Below, piece by piece: positions 21,661 to 33,649 of a DNA stretch of 64,000 nt. The translations under genes were made by a program, and so were the position numbers. Location of the stretch: positions 65,815,092 through 65,879,091 of the forward strand of contig NC_080180.1 in NCBI RefSeq assembly GCF_950295315.1, given 5' to 3'. The DNA comes from Erinaceus europaeus (taxonomy: Eukaryota; Chordata; Mammalia; Eulipotyphla; Erinaceidae). Under the pieces are notes generated by a model. It made no database searches. It was given only the letters and a program-made list of their open reading frames with translations, and had not been told where the DNA came from. How positions within the stretch are numbered: the first letter of the stretch is position 1; the number at the start of each line of letters is the position of its first letter.

Positions 21661-22732
21661 ATACGATGCTGTTTGCATATTTTAAAAATAAACTATGCAA
21701 TGCATTGGTGTGGAAGTCAGGTTAGTAGTTTTTCTGGGGAGCAGAGAAGATGGTAGAGAATGGGTGTAAGGGGATTGCTGCAAGGTTCTTACAACTTAAT
21801 TAGCTGTAAACCTACAAACATTTATATGTCAATTTATTGCCACAGATCTGATTACTTTAATAATGCATATATTATTTCAACAGATTTTATAATGTTAAGG
21901 AATTCCACATATTGTGTGATTATACCTTTGTAAGTCATTTTCCTTTCAACAAAGTCTATGATTTTAAGACATTATATCTCATATACTGTGTTATATAGAG
22001 AGATGTACATGCATATACAACAATCTAATATACTTTTTTTGCTTTCTACAGTCCTTAGATTACAAATTTTAAATGAAGTCATTAAAAAGTCTGAATTGAG
22101 CTCAACTAAATAAATATGTCTTATCATCAAATAAATTACAGAGAAACCTAACGTGTTCTTTTTATAAGCAGTGACTTGTTCAGGGAAGCTGCTAATTCAT
22201 TATCACCCAACAGATAGAATTTATTATGAGTAATTAGGAGGAGAGCATCACAAAAAGGCCAATCCACAGGAAAGTTGGTCTCCCCACTGGTCTTGTATTA
22301 AATAAAAAAGCATTAACATTTCTTGTAAAACTGGCTATGGAAATTATTACAAAAACCACAACGAGAAGAAAAAATTAACTAGAAACTAGATACATAACAT
22401 AATTAACTGGAGAAGTCATAATGACTGTTGGAAAGATATTTCAGTGACTCAGAATAACAGAGTGGCCATGATAGATAATATATCACTCTGCCTAACAGCT
22501 ACACCACCAACCAGTGCTCTTCTCTTTTCCTTCTGAAGGTGACTGAATCTGAAAACAACATCGACAGTGCCGAGTTGTCAGGAGCCTCTGCACAGTGCAT
22601 GGACCACAGTGGTTTCTGCCATATTATTTCTCTAAATTCTGCTGAGAACTTCTACATTCTCTGCAGGAATAGGTGTTTATGTTAGGGGATGGACTGTTAA
22701 CTAACTTGATGTGGTAAGTGATATATACATAA
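21661..22732. other. Unrecognised AT-rich DNA
   Basis: No gene or recognised repeat. Confidence 0.45.
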
Positions 22733-22925
22733 TCTTTTATTTATTTAGTTGTTAATGGCTACAGATACAGAGAGAAATTGAGGGGAGAAGGAGACAGAGA
22801 GGGAAAGAGACAAAGAGAGACCTGCAGCCCTGCTTCACCACTCCTGAAGCTTTCCCTCTGTGGGGCTTGAACCCAGGTCCTTGAGCTCTGTAATGTGTGC
22901 ACTTAACGAGGTGCACCAACATCTG
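22733..22925 (-). mobile_element. tRNA-derived SINE, subtype B
   Basis: Reverse-oriented: tttatttatttag tail, GA-rich body, cctgcagccctgcttcacca, gcttgaacccaggtcc (box B) and the head ending gaggtgcaccaacatctgg. The GGAGA array starts exactly at its 5' (right) end. Confidence 0.88.
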
Positions 22926-23382
22926 GAGAGGAGAGGAAAAGAGAGGAGAGGAGAGGAGAGGAGAGGAGAGGAGAGGAGAGGAGAGGAGAGGAGAGGAGAG
23001 GAGAGGAGAGGAGAGGAGAGGAGAGGGGAGGGGAGGGGAGGGGAGGGGAGGGGAGGGGAGGGGAGGGGAGGGGAGGCGAGGGGAGGGGAGAGGGGAAGGG
23101 AGAGGAGGGGGTAGGGGAGGAGGGGAGAGGAGAGGGGAGGAGGGGAGGAGGGGAGAGGAGAGGAGAATAGAGGGGAGGGGAGAGGAGAGGGTAGGGGAAG
23201 AGGGGAGAGGAGAGGGGAGAGGAGAGGAGAGGAGAGGAGAGGAGAGGAGAGGAGAGGAGAGGAGAGGAGAGGACAGGACGGGGGGAGGGGAGGGGAGGGG
23301 AGGGGAGGGGAGAGGAGAGGAGAGGAGAGGAGAGGAGAGGAGAGGAGAGGAGAGGAGAGGAGAGGAGAGGAGAAGAGAGGAA
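22926..23382. repeat. GGAGA/GGGGA purine-only tandem array
   Basis: About 460 bp of 5-bp units, mostly GGAGA with two blocks of GGGGA (about 23024-23090 and 23280-23311). Nearly all pyrimidines are absent from the plus strand. Frames of 200 or more codons through it on both strands (for example 22752-23405 minus) are artefacts of the period-5 repeat. Confidence 0.97.
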
Positions 23383-24241
23383 GAAAAGAATCCCTTTGAT
23401 ATCAAGAACTTCTCAGTTTATTCACAGGATATCACAGCATTATCAACATTATATTATATTACTGATTATATTATATTACTGATACTAACATCACCATAAT
23501 AGTGAGTTTTTTTAAATTATCTTCTACTTATTACATATTAAGAACTTACGCACATTGAGTAATCAGATTGAATCGGAAATTAGAGTGAGATTTTAACCTC
23601 TTAGTTTTATTCAGCAAAGAAACACACATGAATTTGAATATTTTGTAGGACAATTGCAGCATAAACCAATGCTTCTCAATTATTATGTTAAGTGACAGTT
23701 AGAATACCACTGTCGTTTGAGTTTGCTTTACGAAGTAACATGTATGTGATAATAAATTGCCCAATCCACTAGATAGCTAGATAAATGCAAGTCTGTGAAT
23801 TTGTAATTTGCCAAATGGTTTGGAACAAATATTAATTTTAATCCCTGATGTAGATGTTGCAGTTTGCAAAGTCATCTTAGAATACAATTAAAAAAGTAAT
23901 TATTTTCTCATTTACAGAAAGATCATAAAATATTTTAATGTCTGTATAATTGAATATCTAATTATAGCTTTGTACTATAGAGATAAACTTCTGTAACTTT
24001 ACATTTTAGTTATAATTTTCAGCAACTTAAATATTTGATATTAGTTTTAATATCATGTTTTATATGGAAGTAATATGTTTTTAATTTTAATGTACATTAT
24101 ATATGTAGAATATGTTTTTAAATTTTCCTCTTTTGTGTGTCATGGTCCAGTTTTTTATTGCTTATTGAAGAGTTTTACTTGCTCCATTTTATACTCTTAG
24201 CTCCTATGATACATGTCACCTTATGGCTTGTGGGAATGACT
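23383..24241. other. Unrecognised AT-rich DNA
   Basis: No gene or recognised repeat. Confidence 0.45.
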
Positions 24242-24432
24242 TATTTTTTAACTGTATTTTTTTTTTAGTGCATAAAGACAGTGAGAAATTGAGTGGGGAG
24301 AGGAAATATAGAGGGAGAGACAGAGAGAGAGAGAGAGAGAGGGACGTGCAGCCCTGCTACTCCACTCATGAAGGTTCCCGTGCAGACGGCAGCTGATCCG
24401 GGATCCTGGTTAACAGCTGCCGCCCAGCCCAC
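24242..24432 (-). mobile_element. Diverged SINE, subtype B-like
   Basis: Reverse-oriented: T-rich tail, GA-rich stretch with (GA)n at 24322-24341, gcagccctgctactccactc, gatccgggatcctgg and a degenerate head. Confidence 0.7.
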
Positions 24433-24585
24433 CGAAAATGACTGTTGTTAAAATAATGATGAGAAGACTAGAAAAACAAATGACAGTTTGGTCCTAGAAT
24501 CCATTCTGTGTATGAAATCGTTTAGCTACTGAGTACATACTCAGGCCAAGAATTTGAATAAAGTGGTCTATGTAGGCGCTAGATA

Positions 24586-24849
24586 TCAGTTTACCACCAC
24601 AAAGGAAAATGAGATGTTGTCCCAGGTACAGTGCTGCTGGCAGGAATGTTGACTGCAGACCCCACCGTGTCCTGAGTAGGTGGTGTGTCCAGGAATCACT
24701 CTAGTATAAGGCACCACCTGCTTCTTCATGATTATTCCATTTGAGTCCGACTTGGTGAAAGCAGAAAGCAGCACATGCTGGGATCCACACTTAGCACCTG
24801 ACACTTCAAGCATCTTTCCGTCCTGTAGTTTGTGCTCTGTGCACCTCAA
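24586..24849 (-). other. Unassigned 87-codon frame, possible pseudogene fragment
   Basis: An uninterrupted minus-strand frame in sequence that is GC-richer than its surroundings and not part of a repeat I recognise. It holds six cysteines and several histidines, but I cannot match it to a family. There are no splice or promoter signals that I would trust. It could be a processed-pseudogene piece, an exon, or chance. Confidence 0.2.
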
Positions 24850-25004
24850 CCAGAGGGCTGCCGGCTTCCAATTTTAGGCTACTCTCATTCCAGCACCTTG
24901 TAGTGACCTTTATGCTGCCTCCCTCCTTCCACAAGCAGAGTCCTCCTCTGTAGTCTTACGTATTCACACATTTGTTCACCATACATACATGTATAACTTC
25001 TTTT

Positions 25005-25135
25005 TAAATGAGTTTAGCATGAGAGAGAAAGAAGGAGAGAGAGGACCAGACCAGCACTGGACATCTATGATGCCAGGTCTGAATTTGGGGTCTCATACTT
25101 TCAGAACTTCCTCCCAGACTACTGTTGTTTAAAGG
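25005..25135 (-). mobile_element. Degenerate SINE remnant
   Basis: GA-rich stretch then gaccagcactgg...ggtctgaatttggggtctca...ttcagaacttcctcccagac, the order of a minus-strand tRNA-like SINE. Strongly decayed. Confidence 0.4.
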
Positions 25136-25689
25136 CCTTCTTTCTCATTAAAAATTTTTTTTTTTCAAATATCAACTCAAAGCAGAATCTGACTGAGGTT
25201 GGAGTATGGCACCAAAGGAGAAATCTCGGGGAAAGGGAGGAGAGACCCAGCAGAGTTTGATGATGGGGATGGTGTTAATATATACTCCTACTAACGTATA
25301 GTCTCACAAATCACTATTTAATCAAGATGAGAAGAAATGATCAGTCACCATTCACCCACAGCTTACAGAGCACTCCTAGTAGCATGGCGCTGAAGGGGCT
25401 CCCATGCACTGCCAGGCAGGCTTTAGCCCGGAAACACACACGTAGTAATTCACAGGATCTGATGGCTGAGCTATTCCTTGGCCCCGAGAATCTGTCTTTT
25501 GTTAATATGTACTGTAAAGGTTTTTTTTTTTTTTTCCACATTTTACTGTCTATACTTTTTTTTGCAAGTCTTCTGAGTTTTGTTTTTGTGTCTGCTGTCA
25601 CTGGGGTTTTACCACTGCAGACTAATTTTTTCAGACCTAAACAGAAAGAGAGAAAGGGAGAGATTGGGAGAAAGAGAGATTCCTTTAGT

Positions 25690-25890
25690 GGGGGCCAGGT
25701 GGTGGCACACCTGGTTAAGCACACACATTGCTGTGCACAGGAACACAGGCTCAAGTCCCTGGTCCCAACCTGCAGGGGAAAACTTTGAGGCAGGGCTGCA
25801 GGTGTCTCTCTGACTCTCTATCTCCCCCTCCCCTCTCAATTTCTCTCTGTCTCTATCCAATAATAAACTTATTAATAAATAAACAAACAT
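25690..25890 (+). mobile_element. tRNA-derived SINE, subtype B
   Basis: Head gggggccaggtggtggcaca, body aacctgcaggggaaaacttt, CT-rich run, and tail aataataaacttattaataa. Confidence 0.9.
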
Positions 25891-26486
25891 GCCTATAGTG
25901 TAATGGGGGCCAGGCTGGCACCTAAGTTCACACAGGGCACAGTAGATACACTATTCAAGGGAGCTAGATGCCTGCTGAGTTCTCTAGTTTTATTTCACAG
26001 AAAGTGCCAGAACTCTACATGAGTGCAAAGCAAAATTCCAAAAATTTTAAAAACTCAGTTCAATCAAGGAAATGATCGATAAATTGGGGAATCAATGTCT
26101 CTGTTTACTAGCAACTTAAAATGAAGCAAGGGCTATGCATAATTTGCGAGGTGAAAATACTGTTTACTCAGCTGCTTTCTTACTCTGCTACTCAAAACAA
26201 TAAAGAAATAGAAAACTCCCTATTTTATCCTAAAACAAAAAAAAAACATATAAATATCTATGCACTTCAGAAAGTACATCCATTATTAATATACTTATGT
26301 TTAGACAGTGTGTTATGAATAATTAAAACTGCACAAGTATAAATCTTGTGATAATTAAGATGTTCTTAAATAGGGTATCATTTTTTGAGGTTCCAATATT
26401 TGACAAAGCACTATTAATTAAAATAATATCTTCCACACAGCAGTCTTGATGACAAAAATAAAATATTTCTGTAAACAGCAAGGTTT
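25891..26486. other. Unrecognised AT-rich DNA
   Basis: A decayed SINE-like patch (gggggccaggctggcacc, about 25906-25970) and otherwise nothing recognised. Confidence 0.4.
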
Positions 26487-26680
26487 ATTATAGTTTTTGT
26501 TATTGTCTAGGGACAAAGAGATATGGACAGGGAAGGGGGGCAGTGAAAGAAAGGAACGAGAAACAGACACTTGAGCAGCTCCGACCTACCACCCATTAAG
26601 CTTCCCCCTGTGAGGGTCCTTCCCTGAGCCCTTGTGCATGGTGAGGCGTATGCACCGTGAGCCCTGCACCGGCCCCCATT
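26487..26680 (-). mobile_element. Diverged SINE, subtype B-like
   Basis: Reverse-oriented: ttgttattgtctagggacaa, GA-rich stretch, ccacccattaagcttccccc, gagcccttgtgcatggtgag, ending gcaccggccccc. Confidence 0.7.
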
Positions 26681-28576
26681 TCTGTAAATAGTATGGAACA
26701 TCCCAGATGGGCTAATGAGTGACTTAGTTTCCAGCTGTGTGAGTGAGTGCCGTGTAGTCTCTACCATCACTACTCAAGTCCGCCACTTTGGGAAGTAAAC
26801 CATCCACAGCACCTGTTTACAATGCCGCAGGTTTTCAGTCACAAATGTATCTTCCTCTGGTTTATCCCTTTGAAAAAACACTAAAAGTGTGGCTATTCCC
26901 TCGTTTTTTGTTTTTTTTTTTTCTACTTTTATAGCTTCATAGGAGACCGAGAAGACTTGGCAGTCTTCTGACCTGGATGAGTTGGGAGATTACCTCCATA
27001 CATCACTTTGACAAAAACGCAAATATGATAAGATGTTAAATTTCAGGTTGATTGTGTGGTCTCTTCAGGCTGCTATATTTCTTCGGGCCAGTTTAGTGGC
27101 TGCAGAAATAATCTGTGTGGAGAGTTTGAGCCCTCCTGTCATTTCAACACACCCATGATATTTCATTTGAGAACTAAATGTTTTAAAGGGTGGGCTAGCG
27201 AGTCTTGCTGGGTCATTTGCATTATTTATCATATCCGGTAACCTTTTTCTTCACCCGGAATTTTCTTGACATAGTTTTTCAACTCTACTATATTTCTCTT
27301 TCATCTTCATGTTCCAAGTTTCTTTCGTTATTTAGCCAAACACAGGCATCATCTACTGATTATGCAGCATAGCCAGAGCTGTGAAATGAATCTGGAACTG
27401 TAGTCATTCTTCACAATTTTTTTTTCTTATCTTTACTGGAAATAATTTCCTCCTTGGAGGATTTCTAAGCTACTTCCAGGAACCCAAATAGCCATATATC
27501 TGCTGGCCAAATATTTTATAATATTGTCTCCTAAGGCTCAATTTACCTACCTAGAGAATTATTCATCATTTTAGTGGCCTGTCCTTCTGGTAGCACTGAG
27601 TCTATGTTCCAGAAGCGTATTAATTTCTGTACCCTTGCTACTTTGCAATCATTATATTAAGCATGCAAGACTGCCTGGTAGTAATTAGCCGGATGGGCAT
27701 GTTGCTTTTGAGGTGGCTGGTCATTTGTACGTGTGGAAATCAATCGAGGGCTATCGTGACACTCACAGGTAGGGCGCAGGGCACAATCCTGAAAGATGGG
27801 AAGGCAGTTCCATATGCAATCTCATTTCTTTCAAGATGTCTACAATCCATTTTGCCGTAGAGGAAGAAGGAACCATAATGATGTCTTAAAGTAAAGCAAT
27901 TAGACTGCTGGAGTCCTATTACCAATTCTTATATATAAACTCCTAGTAAGAAAAAAAAAACATTTCTGGTGGTGGAAACTGTCCCAAAAAAGGACTAAGG
28001 AGGCAGCTATTAAATTTAATAAGGGACCCAAGGTCATGCAGAATCACTAGTAAGGCCAAAGTATTGACTCTACTTTTCCAGGACCCCGGCAATTACCCTT
28101 TCACCCCTGTTCTGCCTCATTACCTTCTCCCTTCATTTCTTCTCAGTATGACCAAGATATTTGGGGAGACTTGCAGTCCTATACTTTTACTGTGAACCAC
28201 ACACTTTAAAGTGCATTATCTACCCCCCCTTTTTTATAAGTAGGTGACTTGATTCATCTTCGGTGAACAGCATTCAATCCCAGCATATTATCTTTCGCAA
28301 TTTTCATTCTTAAATTTGTCATTATTTTGAAGTACTTCTCACAGAAATCCTAGCGGGTAGTTCTGGGTCCTTACAGAGTTCTCTCAATGCCGGGATTTCT
28401 AGAGTATGATGGTATCAAAACCCACTACCACACTGTTGTAGATAAACATGTCAATGGGGGGGAAAGGTATTTGTCAGATCTGACCATTGTTTATTATTTA
28501 GATTCAAAAGTCAGAGAAGGAAATTCAAGACGGATTTAATTGCGTAACGCTATCCTTGCTCTTTCTTAGAGATTTA
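26681..28576. other. Unrecognised non-coding DNA
   Basis: About 1.9 kb with no recognised repeat or gene, the second-largest repeat-poor stretch. Candidate unique sequence. Confidence 0.45.
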
Positions 28577-28797
28577 ATTTATTATTTATTTATTAACGTT
28601 TTAGTTACTTATTTTATTTCATAGGACAGAGAGAAATTGAGAAAAGAAGGGGGAGATAGAAACACAGAGAGACATTGAGACACCTGCAACATGACCTCAC
28701 TGCACATGAAGATTCTCTGTAATTGGGGGCTAGGGGCTTGAACCTGGGTCCTTGTGTATGGTAACATGTCTGTTTAACCAGGTGTGCCACCACCTGG
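28577..28797 (-). mobile_element. tRNA-derived SINE, subtype B
   Basis: Reverse-oriented: tttatttattaacg tail, aggacagagagaaattgaga, gacacctgcaacatgacctc, gcttgaacctgggtccttgt (box B) and aaccaggtgtgccaccacct. Confidence 0.9.
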
Positions 28798-29675
28798 AAT
28801 GTTTGCTATAGTTGTTCTTATGTACAAGCTTTTATTGTTTTTCTACTTTTCAATGTGCTGATTGACTCCGTGATTTTTTTTTTTTTCCTTTATGACTGCA
28901 AGACTCGACTATTCTTGCTGGTCAGTATGTGTATCTAAAACTGCAAACTTTCTTCAACGAGGAAGGGGAGGTTCAGTGCTTCAAAGTCAAAAGTGCATCC
29001 TAAGAAAGAGAGCCAGGGGGACTTTAGGTAGGAAAAGCATGATCTGCTGCAGGTCTGTTGGCTTTGGCAGTTTAGACGCAGAATGGAAGTGCAGGTCGTA
29101 CTTGGAGCATAAAAGAAGAGTCATCACTGCACACACAACACTTTTCTTCTTGGGTCTTAAATTATTTTGAGGAATAAAATGGATTTCATTTGCATCCTCT
29201 TTAAGAAGAAAAGCCTGCTGCTATTCTTAACCTATTTCTTTGTAAGATTTGTTTCTATCTTCCCTATTTTTCTCACTTCAAATTCCTATTAACTTTAATT
29301 GATTTTACCTTATTTGCAAGTTTATTTGGAAAGCAAACAAAATAATACTAGCTGTAAAAAATAGACCATTCACAGTTATGGCATGAATGTATGTTTTGTG
29401 AGGGATTGCTGAATTATTTCCTCACTATTTAAATAGGAAGGTCTAACGATTTCCAGATGTCTTTGAACTCTTGAGTTATTTATGCCCCATATTTAATATT
29501 TTTGATGGGTTAATATTTGAGGAAAAAGTCTACATTACATTATCAGAGTTAATTTTTTTTCTAAATGGGGGAGAATTTCAAAGCAATACTTTAATGTGCA
29601 GAAACTGGTTGCTTTATTGTAATTTTATAATTCTGTCCTCTACAGTCAGATTCTTTAAGATTTGTTTTATTGGAA
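28798..29675. other. Unrecognised AT-rich DNA
   Basis: No gene or recognised repeat. A 92-codon frame at 28892-29170 has no motif. Confidence 0.45.
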
Positions 29676-29866
29676 TTAGGCAGTGGTGATTGTGGTAGAG
29701 TGCACATGGTACACTGCACAAGGACCCGTGTTCAAACACCTGGTCCCCACCTACAACAGGAAGCTTCAGAGTGGCAGGCCAGTGCCACAACTGTCTCTCC
29801 TTCTCCTTCCCCCTTCATGCCCCACTCTCCGGTCAATTTATTTTTGCCCTATGAAAAAAAAATTAT
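29676..29866 (+). mobile_element. tRNA-derived SINE, subtype B, diverged
   Basis: aggcagtggtgattgtggta head, acactgcacaaggacccgtg, ccccacctacaacaggaagc body, CT-rich stretch, A-rich tail. Confidence 0.8.
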
Positions 29867-29898
29867 ATATACATAAGCCTTTAAAAATCTTTAAGATT

Positions 29899-30159
29899 GG
29901 GAGTCAGGTGGTATCACAGTGGGTTAACCACAGGTGGCACAAAGCACAAGAACCGGCGTAAGGATCCCTGGCTCCCCACCTGCAGGGGAGTCGCTTCACA
30001 GGCGGTGAAGCAGGTCTGCAGGTGTCTGTCTTTCTCTCCCCCTCTCTGTCTTCCCCTCCTCTCTCCATTTCTCTCTGTCCTATCCAACAACGACGACATC
30101 AATAACTACAACAATAAACCAGGGCAACAAAAGGGAATAAATAAATAAAATAAATAATA
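29899..30159 (+). mobile_element. ERI-type SINE, subtype A, with internal 12-bp loss
   Basis: Complete at both ends, flanked by aaaaatctttaagatt (29883-29898) and aaaaatctttacgatt (30160-30175), one mismatch in 16. The box B segment is deleted (aaggatccctggctccccac), so the copy could no longer be transcribed by pol III in the normal way. Confidence 0.93.
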
Positions 30160-30175
30160 AAAAATCTTTACGATT

Positions 30176-30816
30176 TATACTGGTTTTTGAGAGAAGGTTT
30201 CTAATCAGAGAGAGAAAGAGAGAAACCACAGGACCACTCTGACACACGGATCACAAGGAAACTACCAGCAGGTCCTCCACTCAGCCCATGGTCTTAATGG
30301 TCACATGTTCAGGTTCTTCAATTAATAGCCTACAGTCTATTTGTCTGCCTGTGCAATCAACACCCTTCATTCTACCTGTATTGACCTTCCATTATACCAG
30401 CTGCCACACAAACACCACACACACAGATGAAAGGACATTGTGAAAGGTCACATATATAATATGAAGAGATTTATGTGAGAATGAGCACACGAGGAAAATT
30501 TCCTGCTGCAAAAGTAGTCAATTTTAAGGTCAATTGTCATAACATAATAATATTTATTTTAAATCCCATTGAAAAAGAAATAGCAGCTGACACCCTCTTT
30601 ACAAATTTAAATGTATCTGGAAGTCCTGAGAAAATGATAATCTTTTCATACTTTGAAATAATTATAAATTGGGTCACTCAATTTATTCTGACAGAGAAGA
30701 TAATTTCTGGTAACTCTGACACAGAGATCTTATGAAATTACTATTGTTTTTGGTTTTTGAGTGGTTTAATTATTGGGTTAAGGATGTCAAGAAAAAAGTT
30801 TCCTGCATATTTATTC
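30176..30816. other. Unrecognised AT-rich DNA
   Basis: No gene or recognised repeat. The 86-codon frame at 30475-30735 has no motif. Confidence 0.45.
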
Positions 30817-30827
30817 AAGTAAGTTCA

Positions 30828-31412
30828 ATTCCAAATTATATTCCTCCATGAGGATCATTTCTGGAACCATCCATTCCACCCCGGTCCCATGGCTGCCAGT
30901 TCTCAGCAACATCGCCCCGCCAGATATTCGTCGGGATGCGGCATCATCTAAGTTCATTTCCCACGTCTACGCCCAACCGGACCTGCCAATATACGCGGAG
31001 ATTTTCGCCCACCCTGTCCAACGCTTGACGTCTCGTCACCCAATCTGGTCCCCTACGCCTACACTGAACTTCTCTGTTCCAGTCTCTTGGAAGCAGAGTT
31101 GGCAGTCAGCTGAGGTCAAGAACAAACACCTCATCACAGACCCCTGCAAGCGTCAACCCGGCTTTGACCTGGCACGTTATGATGGGGCCCTCCTCAATCG
31201 CTATCGAACAGGCCATGGCCGGTGCGCCGCTATGTTCCATCGCTGGGGAGCCAGAGACGACCCGAACTGCCCCTGCGGCTCCAGACAGACTATGACCCAC
31301 ATAGTCAACGACTGCCACCTCTCCAGATTCAAAGGAGGTCTCGAAACTTGACATCAGGCTCAACCTGACGCTGTGGACTGGCTACGGAAGAAGGGCAAAC
31401 ACTAGAAGAAGA
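30828..31412 (+). mobile_element. Jockey/CR1-like LINE, copy 2 (3' 585 bp)
   Basis: A 5'-truncated copy that starts inside the reverse-transcriptase thumb/C-terminal region. Its reading frame is unbroken from the 5' breakpoint to the stop after FKGGLET at about 31351, and contains the conserved TGHGRC and CPCGSRQTMTHIVNDC. The 3' UTR is about 55 bp and ends agaagaagaa. Flanked by an 11-bp target duplication with one mismatch, aagtaagttca (30817-30827) against aagtaagttga (31413-31423), which fixes both ends and supports target-primed insertion. By eye about 15 mismatches in the first 215 bases against copy 1. It lacks all catalytic motifs, so it is inert. Confidence 0.9.
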
Positions 31413-31459
31413 AAGTAAGTTGAGGGAAGCAAATTATTTTATTTATAGCCCTTTAAGGC

Positions 31460-31540
31460 CTTCTTCTTCTTCTTCTTCTTCTTCTTCTCCTTCTCCTTCT
31501 CCTTCTCCTTCTCCTTCTCCTTCTTCTTCTCCTTTTTTTT
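31460..31540. repeat. (CTT)n/(CTCCTT)n microsatellite
   Basis: Nine CTT units passing into CTCCTT units and a T run, 48 bp beyond the end of LINE copy 2 and adjoining the T-rich DNA before the next SINE. Confidence 0.95.
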
Positions 31541-31577
31541 TATTCCTATAGGAATTTATTGGGTGATTTATATCTTT

Positions 31578-31863
31578 TTGAAATATTTATTTATTCCCTT
31601 TTGCTGCCCTTGTTGTTTTATTGTTATAGTTATTATTGTTGTTGTTATTGATGCCGTTGTTGGTGGACAGGACAGAGAGAAATGGAGAGAGGAGGGGAAG
31701 ACAGAGAGGGGGAGAGAAAGACAGACACCTGCAGACCTGCTTCACCGCCTGTGAAGCGACTCCCCTGCAGGTGGGGAGCCCAGGGCTTGAACCAGGATCC
31801 TTATGCTGGTCCTTGCGCTTTGTGCCACCTGAGCTTAACCCGCTGCGCTACCACCCAACCCCC
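31578..31863 (-). mobile_element. ERI-type SINE, subtype A
   Basis: Reverse-oriented complete copy; target duplication gatttatatcttt (31565-31577) against gatttctatcttt (31864-31876), one mismatch. Confidence 0.93.
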
Positions 31864-31876
31864 GATTTCTATCTTT

Positions 31877-32754
31877 AATATGTATGAATCCTCCTGCAAT
31901 CCCTACTAGTTAATGAGAAGAAGCACTGTTTAAAATCATTATGTGATCACGCCATAAATCTAGAGGTATTTTATCATTTATGCATTGTTTACAATACACG
32001 TGAAGTGACAGTAGTGAAAAGTCAGAAAATTCATTTTCTCATCAGCATAAGGTGTGAAAACTCTCTGGAAGTTTCCGGTGATGGTCTGATGTAGAAGACT
32101 CCTCAAGCTGAACTCTACTCTCTAGCCTGAAGTTTCTCCACCAGATTATTAAGACAGACACATCACGTCCTTTTGAACCTTCTGATATTACACAGCCAAC
32201 AAATGCTTCCCCTTCTCCTTAAATATGTAAATAAAAAAATCAAAGTCTTCAGCAGTACAGAATGGTATATTTTAGGTGCGACACGATAAGCAATTAGAGG
32301 CAGAGCTAAGAGTAGGCCAGACCCAAACATTACCAAAGCTCATATGCTGTCTCCCGGGATAGACCACATGGCAGGTGCTGGGAAGCCCAGCAACCCTGAG
32401 CTTGAGCATGAGAAGGAGCCCAGGGAAAGTCCAGACATGCAGTTGCCTGGAAGTTAAGTCACTTGGTTTGCATAAGCCCATCAGCATGACATCAGTCATG
32501 TGCTAATTATGTTCTCTCCTTCAGGCTTAGCCATATGTTAATTGAGTCCCAAAGTCCTATTGACAGGCTGTATCACAACACCTAAGTGCAATTTAATGTG
32601 TGTAGTCCTGTCTAAGTTTTGCTGGGAGAATGTGTTTAGGAAACATTATTCAAAGTTTCAAATTCTAAACATCAAGAAACATTTTAAGGATACACATGAT
32701 AAAGAACACAGTCCTCCTCAAACCTAAGTGAAAAACTACCCTCAGTTAAGGGAC
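31877..32754. other. Unrecognised non-coding DNA
   Basis: No gene or recognised repeat. Confidence 0.45.
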
Positions 32755-33570
32755 ATGAGACAATGCTGCCCTGATCCAGATTTCTAGCCCTATTCTCAAC
32801 GCTGACACCATCTTCCCAGACAATATTTTTAGTCCACATCCTTGTTAACTGTTAAGCTCTGGTAAAAATTTCCAAAGCCATGGGCCCCTAAAATAAACTT
32901 TTTCACTTTTTTTCACCCTAAAGTCCCTATTCTTATCTGCTCTATTCCTACTTTTTGGTTCCTGTTTATTAAACGTTGTGCCCTACTTTATATCTTATTG
33001 CCTTTCAGTCACCAGATTGTGGATGCTATTATGATTTCACCCTGAACTCAGGTCTCACCAGTATGTCCCAGAACCTCAACTTTCCAGAGCCCTACACCAC
33101 TAGGACACAATAAACAGGCTGGGGGTATGGACTGACCTCCCAACACCCATGTCCAGTGGAGAAACAATTACAGCAGCCAGAACTCCTACCTTCTACAGCC
33201 CATAAAGAATTTTGTTTCATACACCCAGAGGGGGAGAAATCTTAGGGGAAGATGACCAGAGGGCTCTGAACTCCAACTCTATCTGGACCCAGAGACAGAA
33301 GAAAAACAAATGGAAGAACACTCAGGATTAGTAGGCATGACTTAGAAAGGAAGAAAAAACAGAACCATAGAAAAATGGGCAAATATTTACAAATATGAGT
33401 AGATAATTATAAAAATAACAGTCAGCCCATATCTGTGATCTTGAAAGAACCACTGTAGTTTCCAGTGGAGGGAGCGTGTATGTGAACTCTGGTGGTGAGA
33501 AAGATGTGGAGTTATATTTCTGTTACCTTATACCTTTAAACCAGCATTAAATCATTAACAAAAATAAATA
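32755..33570 (+). mobile_element. Longest LINE 3' end of the CCCCTCTTATCC family
   Basis: Aligns in order with the 41.59-42.18 kb copy: gccctga.ccag, ctattc.caac.ctgacaccat, ggtaaaaatt, ctgctctattc, then the shared 3' half. It carries about 200 bp of extra sequence (about 33240-33440) before the terminal ctggtggtgagaaagatgtg part, so it represents an older or different subfamily. Ends in attaaatcattaacaaaaat. Confidence 0.6.
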
Positions 33571-33649
33571 TTAAAAATAATTTTTAAAAGAACAGCATAC
33601 TGCTAGGTAGTAAAGACAGTATAAATGCAAAATTTAAAAAGAAAGATAA

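Noticed and set aside
22752..23499. Open frames of 200 or more codons through the GGAGA array on both strands
   Set aside because: A 5-bp tandem repeat without stop codons gives long periodic Ser/Pro/Leu or Gly/Glu/Arg frames. No protein signature.
30828..31412. BovB/RTE or L1 identity for the four-copy LINE
   Set aside because: RT motif B reads [10 protein letters not shown], unlike the GVRQG type of RTE/BovB, and the C-terminal knuckle and GAA tail do not fit L1 with its poly(A).
31460..31540. (CTT)n tract as the tail of LINE copy 2
   Set aside because: It lies 48 bp beyond the target duplication, and its GAA strand is opposite to the tail orientation of that plus-strand copy.
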